Origin: an uncultured bacterium
GTDB taxonomy: Bacteria > Myxococcota_A > Polyangia > Polyangiales > Houyiibacteriaceae
NCBI GenBank assembly: GCA_938024995.1
Contig: CALJDU010000045.1
Span: forward strand, 1-64,000
Length of the DNA: 64,000 nucleotides
Reading direction: 5' to 3'
In this document: positions 1-8,045 of the stretch, in pieces
How the letters are laid out: each line of letters begins with the position of its first letter
Position numbering within the stretch: position 1 is the stretch's first letter
Made by a program: the position numbers and the translations under genes
Notes under the pieces: generated by a model
Database searches by the model: none
What the model was told of the DNA's origin: nothing
Seen by the model: only the letters and a program-made list of their open reading frames with translations

Positions 1-47
1 TGCCGAACAAGCTCTTTGACGAGCTGGACCTGGTCAAGCTCGCATAA
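1..47 (+). CDS. 3' end of an unknown protein (partial)
   Basis: An open frame enters from the left edge and ends in TAA at 45-47. The last residues read PNKLFDELDLVKLA. Fourteen residues are too few to assign a family. It is listed because the frame is clean and is followed by a hairpin at 101-129, as expected for the end of a transcription unit. Confidence 0.6.
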   Translation, partial: PNKLFDELDLVKLA

Positions 48-100
48 CCTCAACCCATCGAACCGCCCGGTGCGGACCCGCATGCCGGGTGGTGTGGCAG

Positions 101-129
101 GGGAGCCCGAGTCGATTACTCGGGCCCCC
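101..129. terminator. Inverted repeat, candidate bidirectional terminator
   Basis: Arms 101-112 and 118-129 pair with one mismatch around a 5-base loop (113-117). It lies between the stop of the plus-strand partial gene (47) and the stop of the minus-strand HAD gene (156), so it could end both transcripts. There is no clear T-run on either side, so it is not a textbook intrinsic terminator. Confidence 0.5.
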
Positions 130-155
130 TATGCCGATTAACGCTCAGCGCGCCG

Positions 156-935
156 TCACGAACGAAGGAGCAGGCGGGCGAGCTCGGCAAAGCCCCGGCC
201 GCGATCCGCTTCGGTGACGAATCGAGGGGGTGAGGTGACGCGGTCCAGGCGGTCGCGAACGTTGCTCACGCCCACCGACCGCGCGAAGAGCTCGAACGCC
301 GCGGAGTCGTTTCCGCTGTCGCCGATAAAGACCCATTCGTCGGGGTCGAACGTGATCGAGAGCGCGGTCTCGACCGCCAGACGCGCTCCGCTCGCTTTGT
401 CCCAGGTACCCGGGATCGCGTGGGCGTGAACGCTGGAGACCGCCGAGCGCGCGCCGTGCCGCTCGATGATCGCGACCAAGGCGTCAACCTCGTCCGCGGG
501 GACCGTGGTGTGCTCCGCGACGTCGAACGCGAGGTCGCAGCGACGCGCGACTTGGTCGTCAGCCACCGCGACGTGGGGGAGGGCGCGCGCGACCTCGGCT
601 TGGATCGCGTCGAGCACAGCGCGCGCGTCTTCGCGTTCCTCTTCGCTCTGTGCGTAGCCACGCGCGAACTTGCCGCGATAGTCCACTCGGCCGTAGCCCG
701 CGCCGTTCTCACCGACCGCGCACGCGACGGGCCAGTGTCGCGCGATGACATCAGACCAGCCGAGCGGTCGACCGGTGATCGAGATGAGGGTGAAGCCGTG
801 GTCGACGAGCGCGTGCATCGCGGTGAACGCTTCCGGCTCGAGGCGCCCGTGACGTGTCACGGTGTCGTCCACGTCGAAGATGAGACCGCGGATGTCGGAC
901 AGAGGCTCGGCGGCGAGCTCGACGACGGGGCGCAT
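156..935 (-). CDS. HAD-superfamily phosphatase (Cof / sugar-phosphatase type)
   Basis: A 259-residue haloacid-dehalogenase-fold hydrolase, probably acting on a small phosphorylated metabolite in the cytoplasm. Motif I (FDVDDTV) supplies the two catalytic Asp residues near the N-terminus, motif II is SITGRP, and motif IV is FIGDSGNDSAAF. The cap between motifs II and III suggests the C2 (IIB) group, which contains Cof-like and sucrose/trehalose phosphatases; the substrate cannot be read from sequence. The ATG at 935 is chosen because it overlaps the stop of the upstream methyltransferase gene (TGATG), implying translational coupling. An in-frame ATG at 959 would give a longer overlap. Confidence 0.85.
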   Translation of the reverse strand: MRPVVELAAEPLSDIRGLIFDVDDTVTRHGRLEPEAFTAMHALVDHGFTLISITGRPLGWSDVIARHWPVACAVGENGAGYGRVDYRGKFARGYAQSEEEREDARAVLDAIQAEVARALPHVAVADDQVARRCDLAFDVAEHTTVPADEVDALVAIIERHGARSAVSSVHAHAIPGTWDKASGARLAVETALSITFDPDEWVFIGDSGNDSAAFELFARSVGVSNVRDRLDRVTSPPRFVTEADRGRGFAELARLLLRS

Positions 936-2116
936 CAAGAGACCTTCACGAACACGCACTTGAGGTACCGGCCCTCAGGGAAGGCGCTCGGGACCGCGTG
1001 GTCAGCGCCTTGCTCTCCCATCGAGAGCAACGTGAGCCGACGCTTGGCGTCCTTCGCCGCGAGCGCGAGGGCGCGCATGAACATCGCCGGCTTGACGCCA
1101 GAGGAGCAGGAGCACGTCACCAAGACGCCTCCCTTTTCCGTGACCCGCATCGCGTTCGCGTTGAGGCGACGGTAGGCCTTGAGCGCGTTCTTTACGTGCC
1201 GGGTCGTCGGCGCGAGCTTGGGAGGGTCACAGATCACGAGACCAAAGCGCTCACCGCGCTTCGCGAGCTCGGGGAGGGCGCGCTTGATGTCTTCGCGGCG
1301 GAAGCTGCACTGCGCCGCGAGCTCGTTGCGCTGCGCGTTGTGCGCGGCGGCGGCGAGCGCGGGAGCGGAGCGATCGATGCCGACCACCTCCGTGGCGCCT
1401 CCGCGTGCCGCGGCGAGGCTGAAGGCGCCGGTGAAGCAGAAGGCGTCGAGGGTGCGGCGACCCTTGGCGATCGCCTCGACGCGCGCGCGGTTGTCGCGTT
1501 GGTCGAAATAGAACCCGGTCTTCTGTTTGACCGCGCCTGGGATCTCGTACGCGAAGCCGCGCTCGAGGAAGCGGAGCGCGTCGTTGTCCTCGCCCCGCAC
1601 GACGCGGGTCTCCACCGTGAGGCCCTCGCGCTTGTGCGCGCCGCTGGACGCTTCGATGATGGTGGTCGCGCCGGTGGTCTGTTCGACCGCCGCGAAGATC
1701 GCTTCTTCCCGTCGCTTCACACCGATCGTCAGCAGCTGCACGACGGCGATTCGATCGAAGACATCAACGAGCACACCGGGGAGCTGATCGCCGTCCGCGT
1801 TGACCAGGCGGTACCCATTCGTTTTGGCGTTGGGCAGATCGAGGATGTCTCGCCGCCATTTCGCGGCGTCATCAAAGCGGCGCTGCAGGAGCGCGCGATC
1901 GACCGGTTCGTCCTCACGCGTGATCAGGCGTACGGGGATCGCAGACTTTGGCGAATAGAACCCGCGGCCAAGGAAGTTGCCTTCCGGATCGCGAACGTCA
2001 ACGACATCTCCGGCTGCGGGCGCTCCGGCGACTCGCCCGACGGCTTGCGCGAAGATCCAAGGGTGGCCCGCCCAGACGGGCTGAACGTGCTTCGGCTTAA
2101 GGTGGATCGTGGGCAC
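935..2116 (-). CDS. rlmI: PUA-domain class I rRNA methyltransferase, RlmI family
   Basis: A 393-residue SAM-dependent methyltransferase. The N-terminal 75 residues form a PUA RNA-binding domain (starts MPTIHLKPKHVQPVWAGHPW; includes LGRGFYSPKSAIPVRL). A central linker (TNGYRLVNADGDQLPGVLVD) and a C-terminal Rossmann domain (TLDAFCFTGAFSLAAARGGA, then CDPPKLAP) follow. This layout is that of RlmI, which methylates C5 of a cytidine in 23S rRNA (C1962 in E. coli); the Cys-rich LVTCSCSSGV segment suits an m5C enzyme. Paralogues with other targets exist, so exact specificity is inferred. It overlaps the HAD gene downstream and probably shares its transcript. Confidence 0.85.
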   Translation of the reverse strand: MPTIHLKPKHVQPVWAGHPWIFAQAVGRVAGAPAAGDVVDVRDPEGNFLGRGFYSPKSAIPVRLITREDEPVDRALLQRRFDDAAKWRRDILDLPNAKTNGYRLVNADGDQLPGVLVDVFDRIAVVQLLTIGVKRREEAIFAAVEQTTGATTIIEASSGAHKREGLTVETRVVRGEDNDALRFLERGFAYEIPGAVKQKTGFYFDQRDNRARVEAIAKGRRTLDAFCFTGAFSLAAARGGATEVVGIDRSAPALAAAAHNAQRNELAAQCSFRREDIKRALPELAKRGERFGLVICDPPKLAPTTRHVKNALKAYRRLNANAMRVTEKGGVLVTCSCSSGVKPAMFMRALALAAKDAKRRLTLLSMGEQGADHAVPSAFPEGRYLKCVFVKVS

Positions 2117-2306
2117 GGGCCATCTTATCGCCGCGCTGCAGCGGTGACCGCTTTTCTCGCGAGGCGAACTTTTCAGGATCCCGCAGGAAACCGCCGGCTT
2201 TCAGAACACACCCTGATCTCGCAGCCTGGTTGCTTCCCCTCACGGCGTTGCGTAGGGTTTGCCGAGCCTGGGCACTTCGCTTCAGGCCGGAGGCCAAAGG
2301 AACATC

Positions 2307-2534
2307 GTGCCGACTCTCGGAATGGGTGAGCTCGTCATCATCCTCGTCATCGTGCTTCTCGTGTTTGGAGCGAGCCGTCTGCCCGCGATCGGCGAAGGTG
2401 TCGGCAAGGCCGTGCGCAACCTGAAGCGAGGTCTCGCCGCGGACGACGATATTGACGTGACGCCGCAGGAGAAGCAGGTCCGGACCACTTCGTCTGCGAC
2501 AACCGTCGAAGACGCGGAAGTCATCGAGAAGTAG
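2307..2534 (+). CDS. tatA: Twin-arginine translocase subunit TatA/E
   Basis: A 75-residue Tat pore subunit. After a short N-terminus comes the single membrane helix (ELVIILVIVLLVFGASRLP), then the conserved FG...LP turn, an amphipathic helix (IGEGVGKAVRNLKRGLAAD) and a charged tail. The GTG at 2307 is preferred: AAAGGA sits about 6 bases upstream and it places the helix at the N-terminus as in other TatA proteins. An in-frame ATG at 2259 would add 16 unusual residues. No tatB or tatC lies nearby, so this is an orphan tatA locus, common in this group. Confidence 0.88.
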   Translation: MPTLGMGELVIILVIVLLVFGASRLPAIGEGVGKAVRNLKRGLAADDDIDVTPQEKQVRTTSSATTVEDAEVIEK

Positions 2535-2546
2535 TTCCCGCCACGC

Positions 2547-3329
2547 TCAGCCTTTGGCGCGAGCACGGCAGGCCGCCAACAACGCCTCGCTGAGCTGCGA
2601 CGAGAGCGCGACGCGCTTGGCGTCGTAGGGCGAGAGCAATGGCACGATCTGGAGCGCCAAGCTCTCGGCGAGGTGTGGGTTTTGGACCAACGCCATTCGC
2701 ACGCGTGGTCGGACGATCCACTTCGTCGATCGGAACACGGTCGCCAAGACGGAGGGCGCCGCGGGGCGTCGAGCGCACAAGCGAACGATGTCGTCTTCGG
2801 TGAGCGCTGGGTTCTTGAGCAAGATGCGCATCACGGTGGGATCCGGATCGCGCAAGGCGCGCTGAAGCAGCCGGCGGTCTCGACCCCGCGCGAGTGACTT
2901 TCGTTCACCGAGCGTGAGCGGCCGGCCTTTTCCGAAATCAGGAACCGGGAGCGCTCGGCCTTCCTCTTCGTCGCGTTCGGTCAGGAGCGCGGCGATCTTG
3001 TCGAGACCCAAGGCGCGGGCGGCGGTCGCGGCGGCGCTGCGTTGCTCTGGGAGCTGCTCCAGAGCGAGGGAGCAGGCCAGCATGGTCTGCGGAAACGGCG
3101 CTCTCTTCTCCTCCGCGTGGTGGTGGATGTGAGCGAGGGTCCGAGCGAGGTCGTCTCGCGACAGCTTCGCAAGTTCGTGCCGGAGGTAGGCCACCCGAAG
3201 CGCAGGATCGAGCACCGCACCGATCCGTCGCGCGAAGGTCTCCGCGCGCTCTGCCGAACCATCCGGCGTCGTGTCGTCCGCCGCAGCTGCGTCGTCCGCA
3301 CCCGAGAGAGTCTCGTCGTCTTCGTTCAT
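2547..3329 (-). CDS. Alpha-helical repeat protein of unknown function
   Basis: A 260-residue soluble protein. It begins with an acidic Asp/Glu/Ala-rich segment of about 35 residues. The rest is helical and contains HEAT- or leucine-rich-variant-like units such as DPTVMRILLKNPALTEDDIV, followed by similar units (VRPRVRMALVQNPHLAESLA). Such repeats usually mediate protein binding; I see no catalytic motif. The start at 3329 is chosen because the upstream frame runs into the divergent gene, whose start is only 48 bases away. The shared promoter region with the PhaR-type regulator suggests, but does not prove, a link to storage-granule metabolism. Confidence 0.7.
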   Translation of the reverse strand: MNEDDETLSGADDAAAADDTTPDGSAERAETFARRIGAVLDPALRVAYLRHELAKLSRDDLARTLAHIHHHAEEKRAPFPQTMLACSLALEQLPEQRSAAATAARALGLDKIAALLTERDEEEGRALPVPDFGKGRPLTLGERKSLARGRDRRLLQRALRDPDPTVMRILLKNPALTEDDIVRLCARRPAAPSVLATVFRSTKWIVRPRVRMALVQNPHLAESLALQIVPLLSPYDAKRVALSSQLSEALLAACRARAKG

Positions 3330-3377
3330 CGTTGCCGAGAGCTTGACGCACCGCGTTGGCGTCGGTCTACTCCAACC

Positions 3378-3959
3378 GTGGAGAGGCCAGACGACGCGCG
3401 GCTCATCAAGCGGTACGCCAACCGCAAGCTGTATGACACGCGCGCGAGTCGCTACGTGACGCTCCAGCAGATCGCGGAGTTCGTGCGCGAGGGCGAAGAG
3501 GTCGTCATCATCGACAACAAGTCGAAGGAGGACCTGACCCACGTCACGCTCGCGCAGATCATCTACGAGGAAGAGAAGAACGTGGAGCATCGCGAAGAGC
3601 GGCGCTCCATTCCGCGCTTGCGGGAGTTCATTCAGACCCGTCGCGAGGCGCTGATCGGTTCGCTCCCCACGCTCGACTCGCTGCCCGCGCCGATCAGCAA
3701 ACTCGTCCACAAAAAGGAAGACGAAGAGGAGCCCGCCGAGCCCAAAGGCGCTGAGAGCAAGGGCTTCGTCAAGGGGTCGCTGGAGGACGCGCAGAAGATG
3801 CTCGAGGACCTGAAGTCGGTCGCCGACGATCGGGTGCGCTCAGTTCTGGGATGGGCGCTGTCGAACGTCAGCCAGCTCGAGGGTGAGGTCGCGCGCCTGC
3901 GTCAGCGGATCGAAGAGCTTGAGGCCACGATCCCGCGCCGCGATGACGAGTCGGAGTAG
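3378..3959 (+). CDS. phaR: PhaR-type polyhydroxyalkanoate synthesis regulator
   Basis: A 193-residue protein. The first 60 residues match the PHA/PHB accumulation regulator DNA-binding domain (RLIKRYANRKLYDTRASRYV, then LQQIAEFVREGEEVVIID). Known PhaR proteins bind PHA granules and repress phasin genes. The middle is acidic (KKEDEEEPAEP), and the C-terminus forms a short coiled coil (SNVSQLEGEVARLRQRIEEL) likely used for oligomerisation. The GTG start at 3378 gives VERPDDARLIKRYA, the usual N-terminus. No PHA synthase or phasin is visible in the window, so the target genes lie elsewhere. Confidence 0.88.
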   Translation: MERPDDARLIKRYANRKLYDTRASRYVTLQQIAEFVREGEEVVIIDNKSKEDLTHVTLAQIIYEEEKNVEHREERRSIPRLREFIQTRREALIGSLPTLDSLPAPISKLVHKKEDEEEPAEPKGAESKGFVKGSLEDAQKMLEDLKSVADDRVRSVLGWALSNVSQLEGEVARLRQRIEELEATIPRRDDESE

Positions 3960-3976
3960 CCTCCCAAAATGATTGC

Positions 3977-3987
3977 GTTTTTCGTGC
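3977..3987 (+). promoter_or_regulatory. CGTTTTTCGTG motif upstream of the sigma factor gene
   Basis: The 11-base string CGTTTTTCGTG lies about 90 bases upstream of the ECF sigma start. The same string recurs at 22347-22357 upstream of the VIT/VWA gene, and with one extra C at 25680-25691 upstream of a lipoprotein gene, always on the coding strand. It may be part of a shared promoter or activator site; the role is inferred from position only. Confidence 0.3.
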
Positions 3988-4076
3988 TTGGCGGCGGTGT
4001 CCGGTGGCTTCCAGCGAAAAAAGCACTATTTCGAGAATAGACAGACCGAGCAGCGAGTTCTGACGTCGGTACCAGT

Positions 4077-4739
4077 ATGGGAATTCGAACAATCGCGACG
4101 AAGAAGAGCAGGTCTCCCGACGCCATTCGAAAGCGTCGGGACGCCTTCGAGGCCGAGACCGCTCCTCATCTGCAAGCTCTCTTCGGGGCGGCGTTTCGCC
4201 TGACGCGCTCACAAACCGACGCCGAAGACCTTGTCCAAGACACCCTCCTCAAGGCGTATCGTTTTTACGATCGCTTCGAGGCCGGCACGAACATGAAGGC
4301 GTGGTTGCTCCGAATCCAGACCAACACCTTCATCAACCGCTACCGTCGCAAGGTCCGTGAGCGCACCGTTCTTGAGGGCGCGATGGCGACGCCGGTGGGC
4401 GAGGGCGTGATGAGTCAGGCCGCGATGCGTGCCTTGACTGAGCCGGTGGCTGCCGCGCATCGGTCGCTCCTCGCGCAGGAGATCTCGGCGGCGCTCGATG
4501 AGCTCCCCGACGACCACCGCTTGATGATCGAGCTCGCCGATCTGCAGCAGCTCTCCTACCGCGAAATCGCAGAGGTCGTCGGTTGTCCGATCGGCACCGT
4601 GATGTCGCGGCTGCACCGCGCGCGGAAGTCGATGCAAAAGCGGCTCTTGCAGCAGGCCATCGATCTGGGAATCGTTCAGGAGGAGACAACCGCTCCGGTC
4701 TCCCTCGCTGAGTTCAAGAAGCGAAGGCAGGTCGGCTAG
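4077..4739 (+). CDS. ECF-family RNA polymerase sigma factor (sigma-70 family)
   Basis: A 220-residue extracytoplasmic-function sigma factor. Region 2 (APHLQALFGAAFRLTRSQTD, then AEDLVQDTLLKAYRFYDRFE, and NMKAWLLRIQTNTFINRYRR) binds core polymerase and the -10 element. Region 4 (ALDELPDDHRLMIELADLQQ, then LSYREIAEVVGCPIGTVMSR) is a helix-turn-helix for the -35. A roughly 45-residue linker joins them. The next gene, 63 bases downstream, encodes a zinc-finger anti-sigma factor, the standard partner. The ATG at 4077 leaves about 30 basic residues before region 2; a shorter start is possible. The inducing stress cannot be told from sequence. Confidence 0.92.
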   Translation: MGIRTIATKKSRSPDAIRKRRDAFEAETAPHLQALFGAAFRLTRSQTDAEDLVQDTLLKAYRFYDRFEAGTNMKAWLLRIQTNTFINRYRRKVRERTVLEGAMATPVGEGVMSQAAMRALTEPVAAAHRSLLAQEISAALDELPDDHRLMIELADLQQLSYREIAEVVGCPIGTVMSRLHRARKSMQKRLLQQAIDLGIVQEETTAPVSLAEFKKRRQVG

Positions 4740-4802
4740 CCTGAAGGGCAGCGGGATCGAAACTGTGATGTTTGTGGTGAGTACGTTTGTGAAGAGTTCG
4801 TC

Positions 4803-5669
4803 ATGTCAGTGAGCTGTCGGGTGGTGCGGCGCCACGTCGGTGCGTTCGTGGACGGCGAGCTGGATCCAGCGACGCAGATCGACTTCGAACGTCACATCGA
4901 GTCGTGCGCGTCGTGTCAGGAGCGGCTCACGTTCGAGGACACGTTCCGCGTGATGGTTCGCGAGTCGGTGGACGAGGTGGTCCTGCCGGAAGGGTTCGGC
5001 GAGCGACTCTCGAACTTGTTGTCCGAGGAAGACATCTCGCGCGGTGATGAGGCCGAGGCGCCTCTGGTTCGCGTGCTCCCGCTTCGGGGTCGGCAGGTGG
5101 TGCCGGTCGCCGCGGCCGCGGTTCTCGCGCTCGCCGCGGGCATCGGGTTTGACCGCGTCGGGCAGCAAGCCGATGACCACGTCTGTGCGGCGACCATCCC
5201 GCTCTTTGAAGATGTCGTCCGCCTTCACTCCAGCGAGCTCCCGCCTGACGTCGCGGACGTGCCGCGCGCTGTTCGGCGTGTGGGTCAGGATGGTCAAGAC
5301 CACGGTCGTCTCCAGCGTTCCGTCGCCCGGTACTTCCGCGGGAAGGTCGAGTTCCCGGTGCGCCCGGCCGAGTTCGATGATCGCGAGGTCTCCCTGGTGG
5401 GAGCGCGTCTCGAGAACATTCGCGATCGTCGCGCGGCGGCGCTCTACTACGACGTGCGGGGACGTCGAATGACCTTGGTCGTGGTTGACTCTCCCGTCGT
5501 CACGCCGAACGTCGCGAAGGTGCGCTTTGGAAACCGCGAGGTCTTCTACCAAAACGTTCGCGGGTACACGGTTCCGGTGCGTCGTCACGCCGGTTTGACC
5601 TACGTGTTTACCGGCGACCTCGATCGTCAGTCGCTGCTGCAGCTCGCCGCTGCGGCCCACGTCGACTGA
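4803..5669 (+). CDS. Zinc-finger (zf-HC2) transmembrane anti-sigma factor
   Basis: A 288-residue membrane anti-sigma factor expected to hold the preceding ECF sigma inactive. The N-terminal ZAS domain has the His-X3-Cys-X2-Cys signature (HIESCASC, about residues 30-38) after a conserved VDGELDPATQIDFE segment. A hydrophobic stretch (VVPVAAAAVLALAAGIGF, about residues 99-117) crosses the membrane. The periplasmic part resembles domains found in many myxobacterial anti-sigma factors (VEFPVRPAEFDDREVSLVGA; then ALYYDVRGRRMTLVVVD). The segment after HSSELPPDV carries about 20 extra polar residues compared with what I expect of relatives. It is probably cotranscribed with the sigma gene. Confidence 0.88.
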   Translation: MSVSCRVVRRHVGAFVDGELDPATQIDFERHIESCASCQERLTFEDTFRVMVRESVDEVVLPEGFGERLSNLLSEEDISRGDEAEAPLVRVLPLRGRQVVPVAAAAVLALAAGIGFDRVGQQADDHVCAATIPLFEDVVRLHSSELPPDVADVPRAVRRVGQDGQDHGRLQRSVARYFRGKVEFPVRPAEFDDREVSLVGARLENIRDRRAAALYYDVRGRRMTLVVVDSPVVTPNVAKVRFGNREVFYQNVRGYTVPVRRHAGLTYVFTGDLDRQSLLQLAAAAHVD

Positions 5670-5821
5670 GCCGACCGCAATCGTCGCCGACGTTCTTGGT
5701 GCGGTACGCCCCGAGGCGCAAAGACGTCGCGAAAGAGATGTGTTCCTTCGTACACTTACGGAGTTCGCCGACAGTGGCGTTGAAGTCCCCGAAACCACGG
5801 CGAAATGTATGAAGATCGGGT

Positions 5822-5851
5822 TTGACACACCTTTGCGTGCGCCACTATTCT
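5822..5851 (+). promoter_or_regulatory. Putative sigma-70-type promoter for the FrzS-like gene
   Basis: TTGACA at 5822-5827 and TATTCT at 5846-5851 are separated by 18 bases and lie about 50 bases before the ATG at 5901. It is the best -35/-10 pair in the 230-base gap after the anti-sigma gene. The rest of that gap (5670-5820) shows nothing I can assign. Confidence 0.5.
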
Positions 5852-5900
5852 CGGCTCGCCGCGCGGCTGTCGCTGTGCCGGCCCACCCCACGAGGAACAC

Positions 5901-7877
5901 ATGGCGCAACGGATTCTTGTCTTCGAAGCGGATACAGATTTCGCGAAGGAGATCGAAACAGGGTTCTCTCGTTACGACGCAAACCTCGAGATCGTCGCTG
6001 ACGGTCGCGCAGGGCTGAAGAGCGCGTCGGACAATCGACCCGATCTCATTCTGCTGAGCATCGAGCTCCCGAGCATGAACGGCTTCTTGGTCTGCAAGAA
6101 GATCAAGAAGAACGCAGACCTCAAGGACATCCCGCTGGTGATCATGTCGAGCGACGCGAACGCCGACGAGATCTTCGAGCAGCACAAAAAGCTCCGCACC
6201 CGTGCGGAGGAGTATGTGCGGAAGCCCGTCGCGTTCACCGACTTGGTCGATCGCGTGAAGAAGTTGGTCGCCTTGAAGAACGGTGTCGCGAACAGCGAGC
6301 AGGTCGACGCGGAGATCGAGGCCTTTGCGGATGACGCCTTCGACGCGCTCGTCATGGAGAACCCCAGTGGCAGCTCGGACGCGCTCGACGTGAGCGACTT
6401 GGAAGACATCACCACGAAGCCTCGCGCAACCGCGCTCTCGGACCTCCCGCCAGCGAACGCGCCGGCCATTGCGAAGGAGACCGCCGAGCTCGACAAGCTC
6501 CGCTCGAAGGTCCGCGAGCTTGAAGGCGAGCTCCTCAGCGCGACCAGTCGCGCCCAAGACGCGGACCGTCTTCAGAACGAACTCTCGTCGCTTCAGAGTC
6601 GTTCTCAGGCTCCCGGACGTTCGTCTGCGGCCGCCGCGTCTCGAGAGGTTCTCGACCTTCGCGAGAAGCTGAACCGCAAGGAGAAGGAGCTGCTCGACCT
6701 CCAGGACGAGATCACGTCCAAGGAGAAGGTTCTCCTCGACCTCCGCTCGAAGAACACGCAGCACCAGCGAAGCAGCGCCCACTTCGAGGACAAGCTCATC
6801 TCGCTTGAGCGTGACCTGACGGACAAGGGTGAGCAGCTCGAGACGCTCACGGCGGACCGCGAAGCGGCGCTCAAGCGCTACGAAGGCCTGAAGGGGCGAT
6901 TCGATCGCGCAGAGGACAAGACCAAGAAGCTGACGTCTGAGCTTGAGGTCGAGCGAAGCGCTCGCGCGGAAGAGGTGAAGACCCTTCACACGGACATCGC
7001 TGAACTCAAGGTCAAAAAAGAGAGCGAGATCGATCAGCTCCGCAACGAGACGTCGGCGAAAATCGCCAAGACCGAGGCGGAACACGACGCGGCGCTCAAG
7101 ACGCTTCGCGCAGAACACGCCAAGTCGATTGATAGCGCGCGCTCTGAGCACGAAGGAGTCGTGTCCACGCTCAAAAACGAGCACGCCGCTGCGATGGAAG
7201 CGATGCGCACGGAGCACGCGAACACTGTCGAGACGCTGAAGAACGAGCACGCAGCGGAGCTCAAGAAGACCCAAGACAACGCTGCCAGCTCCCAAGAGAG
7301 CGCGCTCTCTGCGTTGCGCTCCGAGCTGACCGACGAGAAGACCGGCGCTCTCGCGGCTGCCGCGGCCACCGCGGCAGCGGTCCTCGCAGCGCGTGAGACC
7401 GAGCTTAAGAACGACAAGGCCAACGAGGTCGCGCGCCTTGAGCAGTCGCATAGCGACGCGATGGACGAGTTGGGCGGCAAGCTCTCCGCGGCCGAGGGCA
7501 AGCTCAGCACCGCGAACGCGAACATCACCGAGCTCGAGAGCAGCAAGACGCAGCTCACGACCAGCCTCGAGGCGCTCCGCGAGGAGCACACGGCATTGAC
7601 GAGCGGCAACGACGCGCTCAAGACCGAGCACGAAGCCGCGAAGGCGAAGATCACCGAGCTCGAGAGCACCAAGTCATCGAACGCCTCGAAGATCACCGAG
7701 CTCGAGAACGCCAAGGTGATGCTGGAGGAGACGGTTGCGTCCATGACCGCCAAGCTCAGCCGCGCCAAGGAGAAGATTGCGCAGGACGACGAGCTCCTCG
7801 ATCGGGCGCGAAAGGCGATGAAGATCGGCCTCGGTCTCTTGGACGACCAGCGTAAGAACGTCTTTGAAGACGACTGA
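5901..7877 (+). CDS. FrzS-like pseudoreceiver / long coiled-coil protein
   Basis: A 658-residue protein with an N-terminal receiver fold (about 1-125) and a very long coiled coil (about 190-640, rich in heptads such as KIAKTEAEHDAALKTLRAEH). It resembles FrzS of Myxococcus xanthus, which shuttles between cell poles and controls type IV pilus motility: both have the EQHKKLRTRAEEYVRKPV-type segment and a C-terminal helical end (RAKEKIAQDDELLDRARKAM). The usual phospho-acceptor Asp is Ser53 (DLILLSIELP) and the acidic pair is only partly kept (EAD, 9-11), so it is probably not phosphorylated; the conserved Lys of RKPV remains. GAGGAA precedes the ATG. It is monocistronic, between a putative promoter and a terminator. 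Confidence 0.78.
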   Translation: MAQRILVFEADTDFAKEIETGFSRYDANLEIVADGRAGLKSASDNRPDLILLSIELPSMNGFLVCKKIKKNADLKDIPLVIMSSDANADEIFEQHKKLRTRAEEYVRKPVAFTDLVDRVKKLVALKNGVANSEQVDAEIEAFADDAFDALVMENPSGSSDALDVSDLEDITTKPRATALSDLPPANAPAIAKETAELDKLRSKVRELEGELLSATSRAQDADRLQNELSSLQSRSQAPGRSSAAAASREVLDLREKLNRKEKELLDLQDEITSKEKVLLDLRSKNTQHQRSSAHFEDKLISLERDLTDKGEQLETLTADREAALKRYEGLKGRFDRAEDKTKKLTSELEVERSARAEEVKTLHTDIAELKVKKESEIDQLRNETSAKIAKTEAEHDAALKTLRAEHAKSIDSARSEHEGVVSTLKNEHAAAMEAMRTEHANTVETLKNEHAAELKKTQDNAASSQESALSALRSELTDEKTGALAAAAATAAAVLAARETELKNDKANEVARLEQSHSDAMDELGGKLSAAEGKLSTANANITELESSKTQLTTSLEALREEHTALTSGNDALKTEHEAAKAKITELESTKSSNASKITELENAKVMLEETVASMTAKLSRAKEKIAQDDELLDRARKAMKIGLGLLDDQRKNVFEDD

Positions 7878-7895
7878 GCGAGAATCGCTTCTGAA

Positions 7896-7928
7896 AAGAG
7901 CCGCGCTGACGAAGGTCACGCGGCTCTT
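7896..7928 (+). terminator. Intrinsic terminator after the FrzS-like gene
   Basis: A perfect 10-base stem (AAGAGCCGCG at 7896-7905 with CGCGGCTCTT at 7919-7928) is followed by GTCGTTT. It sits 18 bases after the stop codon. Confidence 0.85.
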
Positions 7929-8045
7929 GTCGTTTAACGGTTAGCGCGCATCGACCGACATCGTCGTGGGTGGAATCGTGCAGGACCGGTCGGTAACCAG
8001 GCCGCCATGGGAAGCGCCACCCCGACCGTGGTAAGATGGTCGTTG

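Noticed and set aside
998..2329. Long open frame on the plus strand opposite the RlmI-like gene
   Set aside because: Shadow of a well-supported methyltransferase; no motif of its own.
4806..7631. Very long open frame on the minus strand opposite the anti-sigma and FrzS-like genes
   Set aside because: It crosses two genes with clear domains on the plus strand; its Leu/Arg/Val-rich sequence is the usual antisense shadow in GC-rich DNA.
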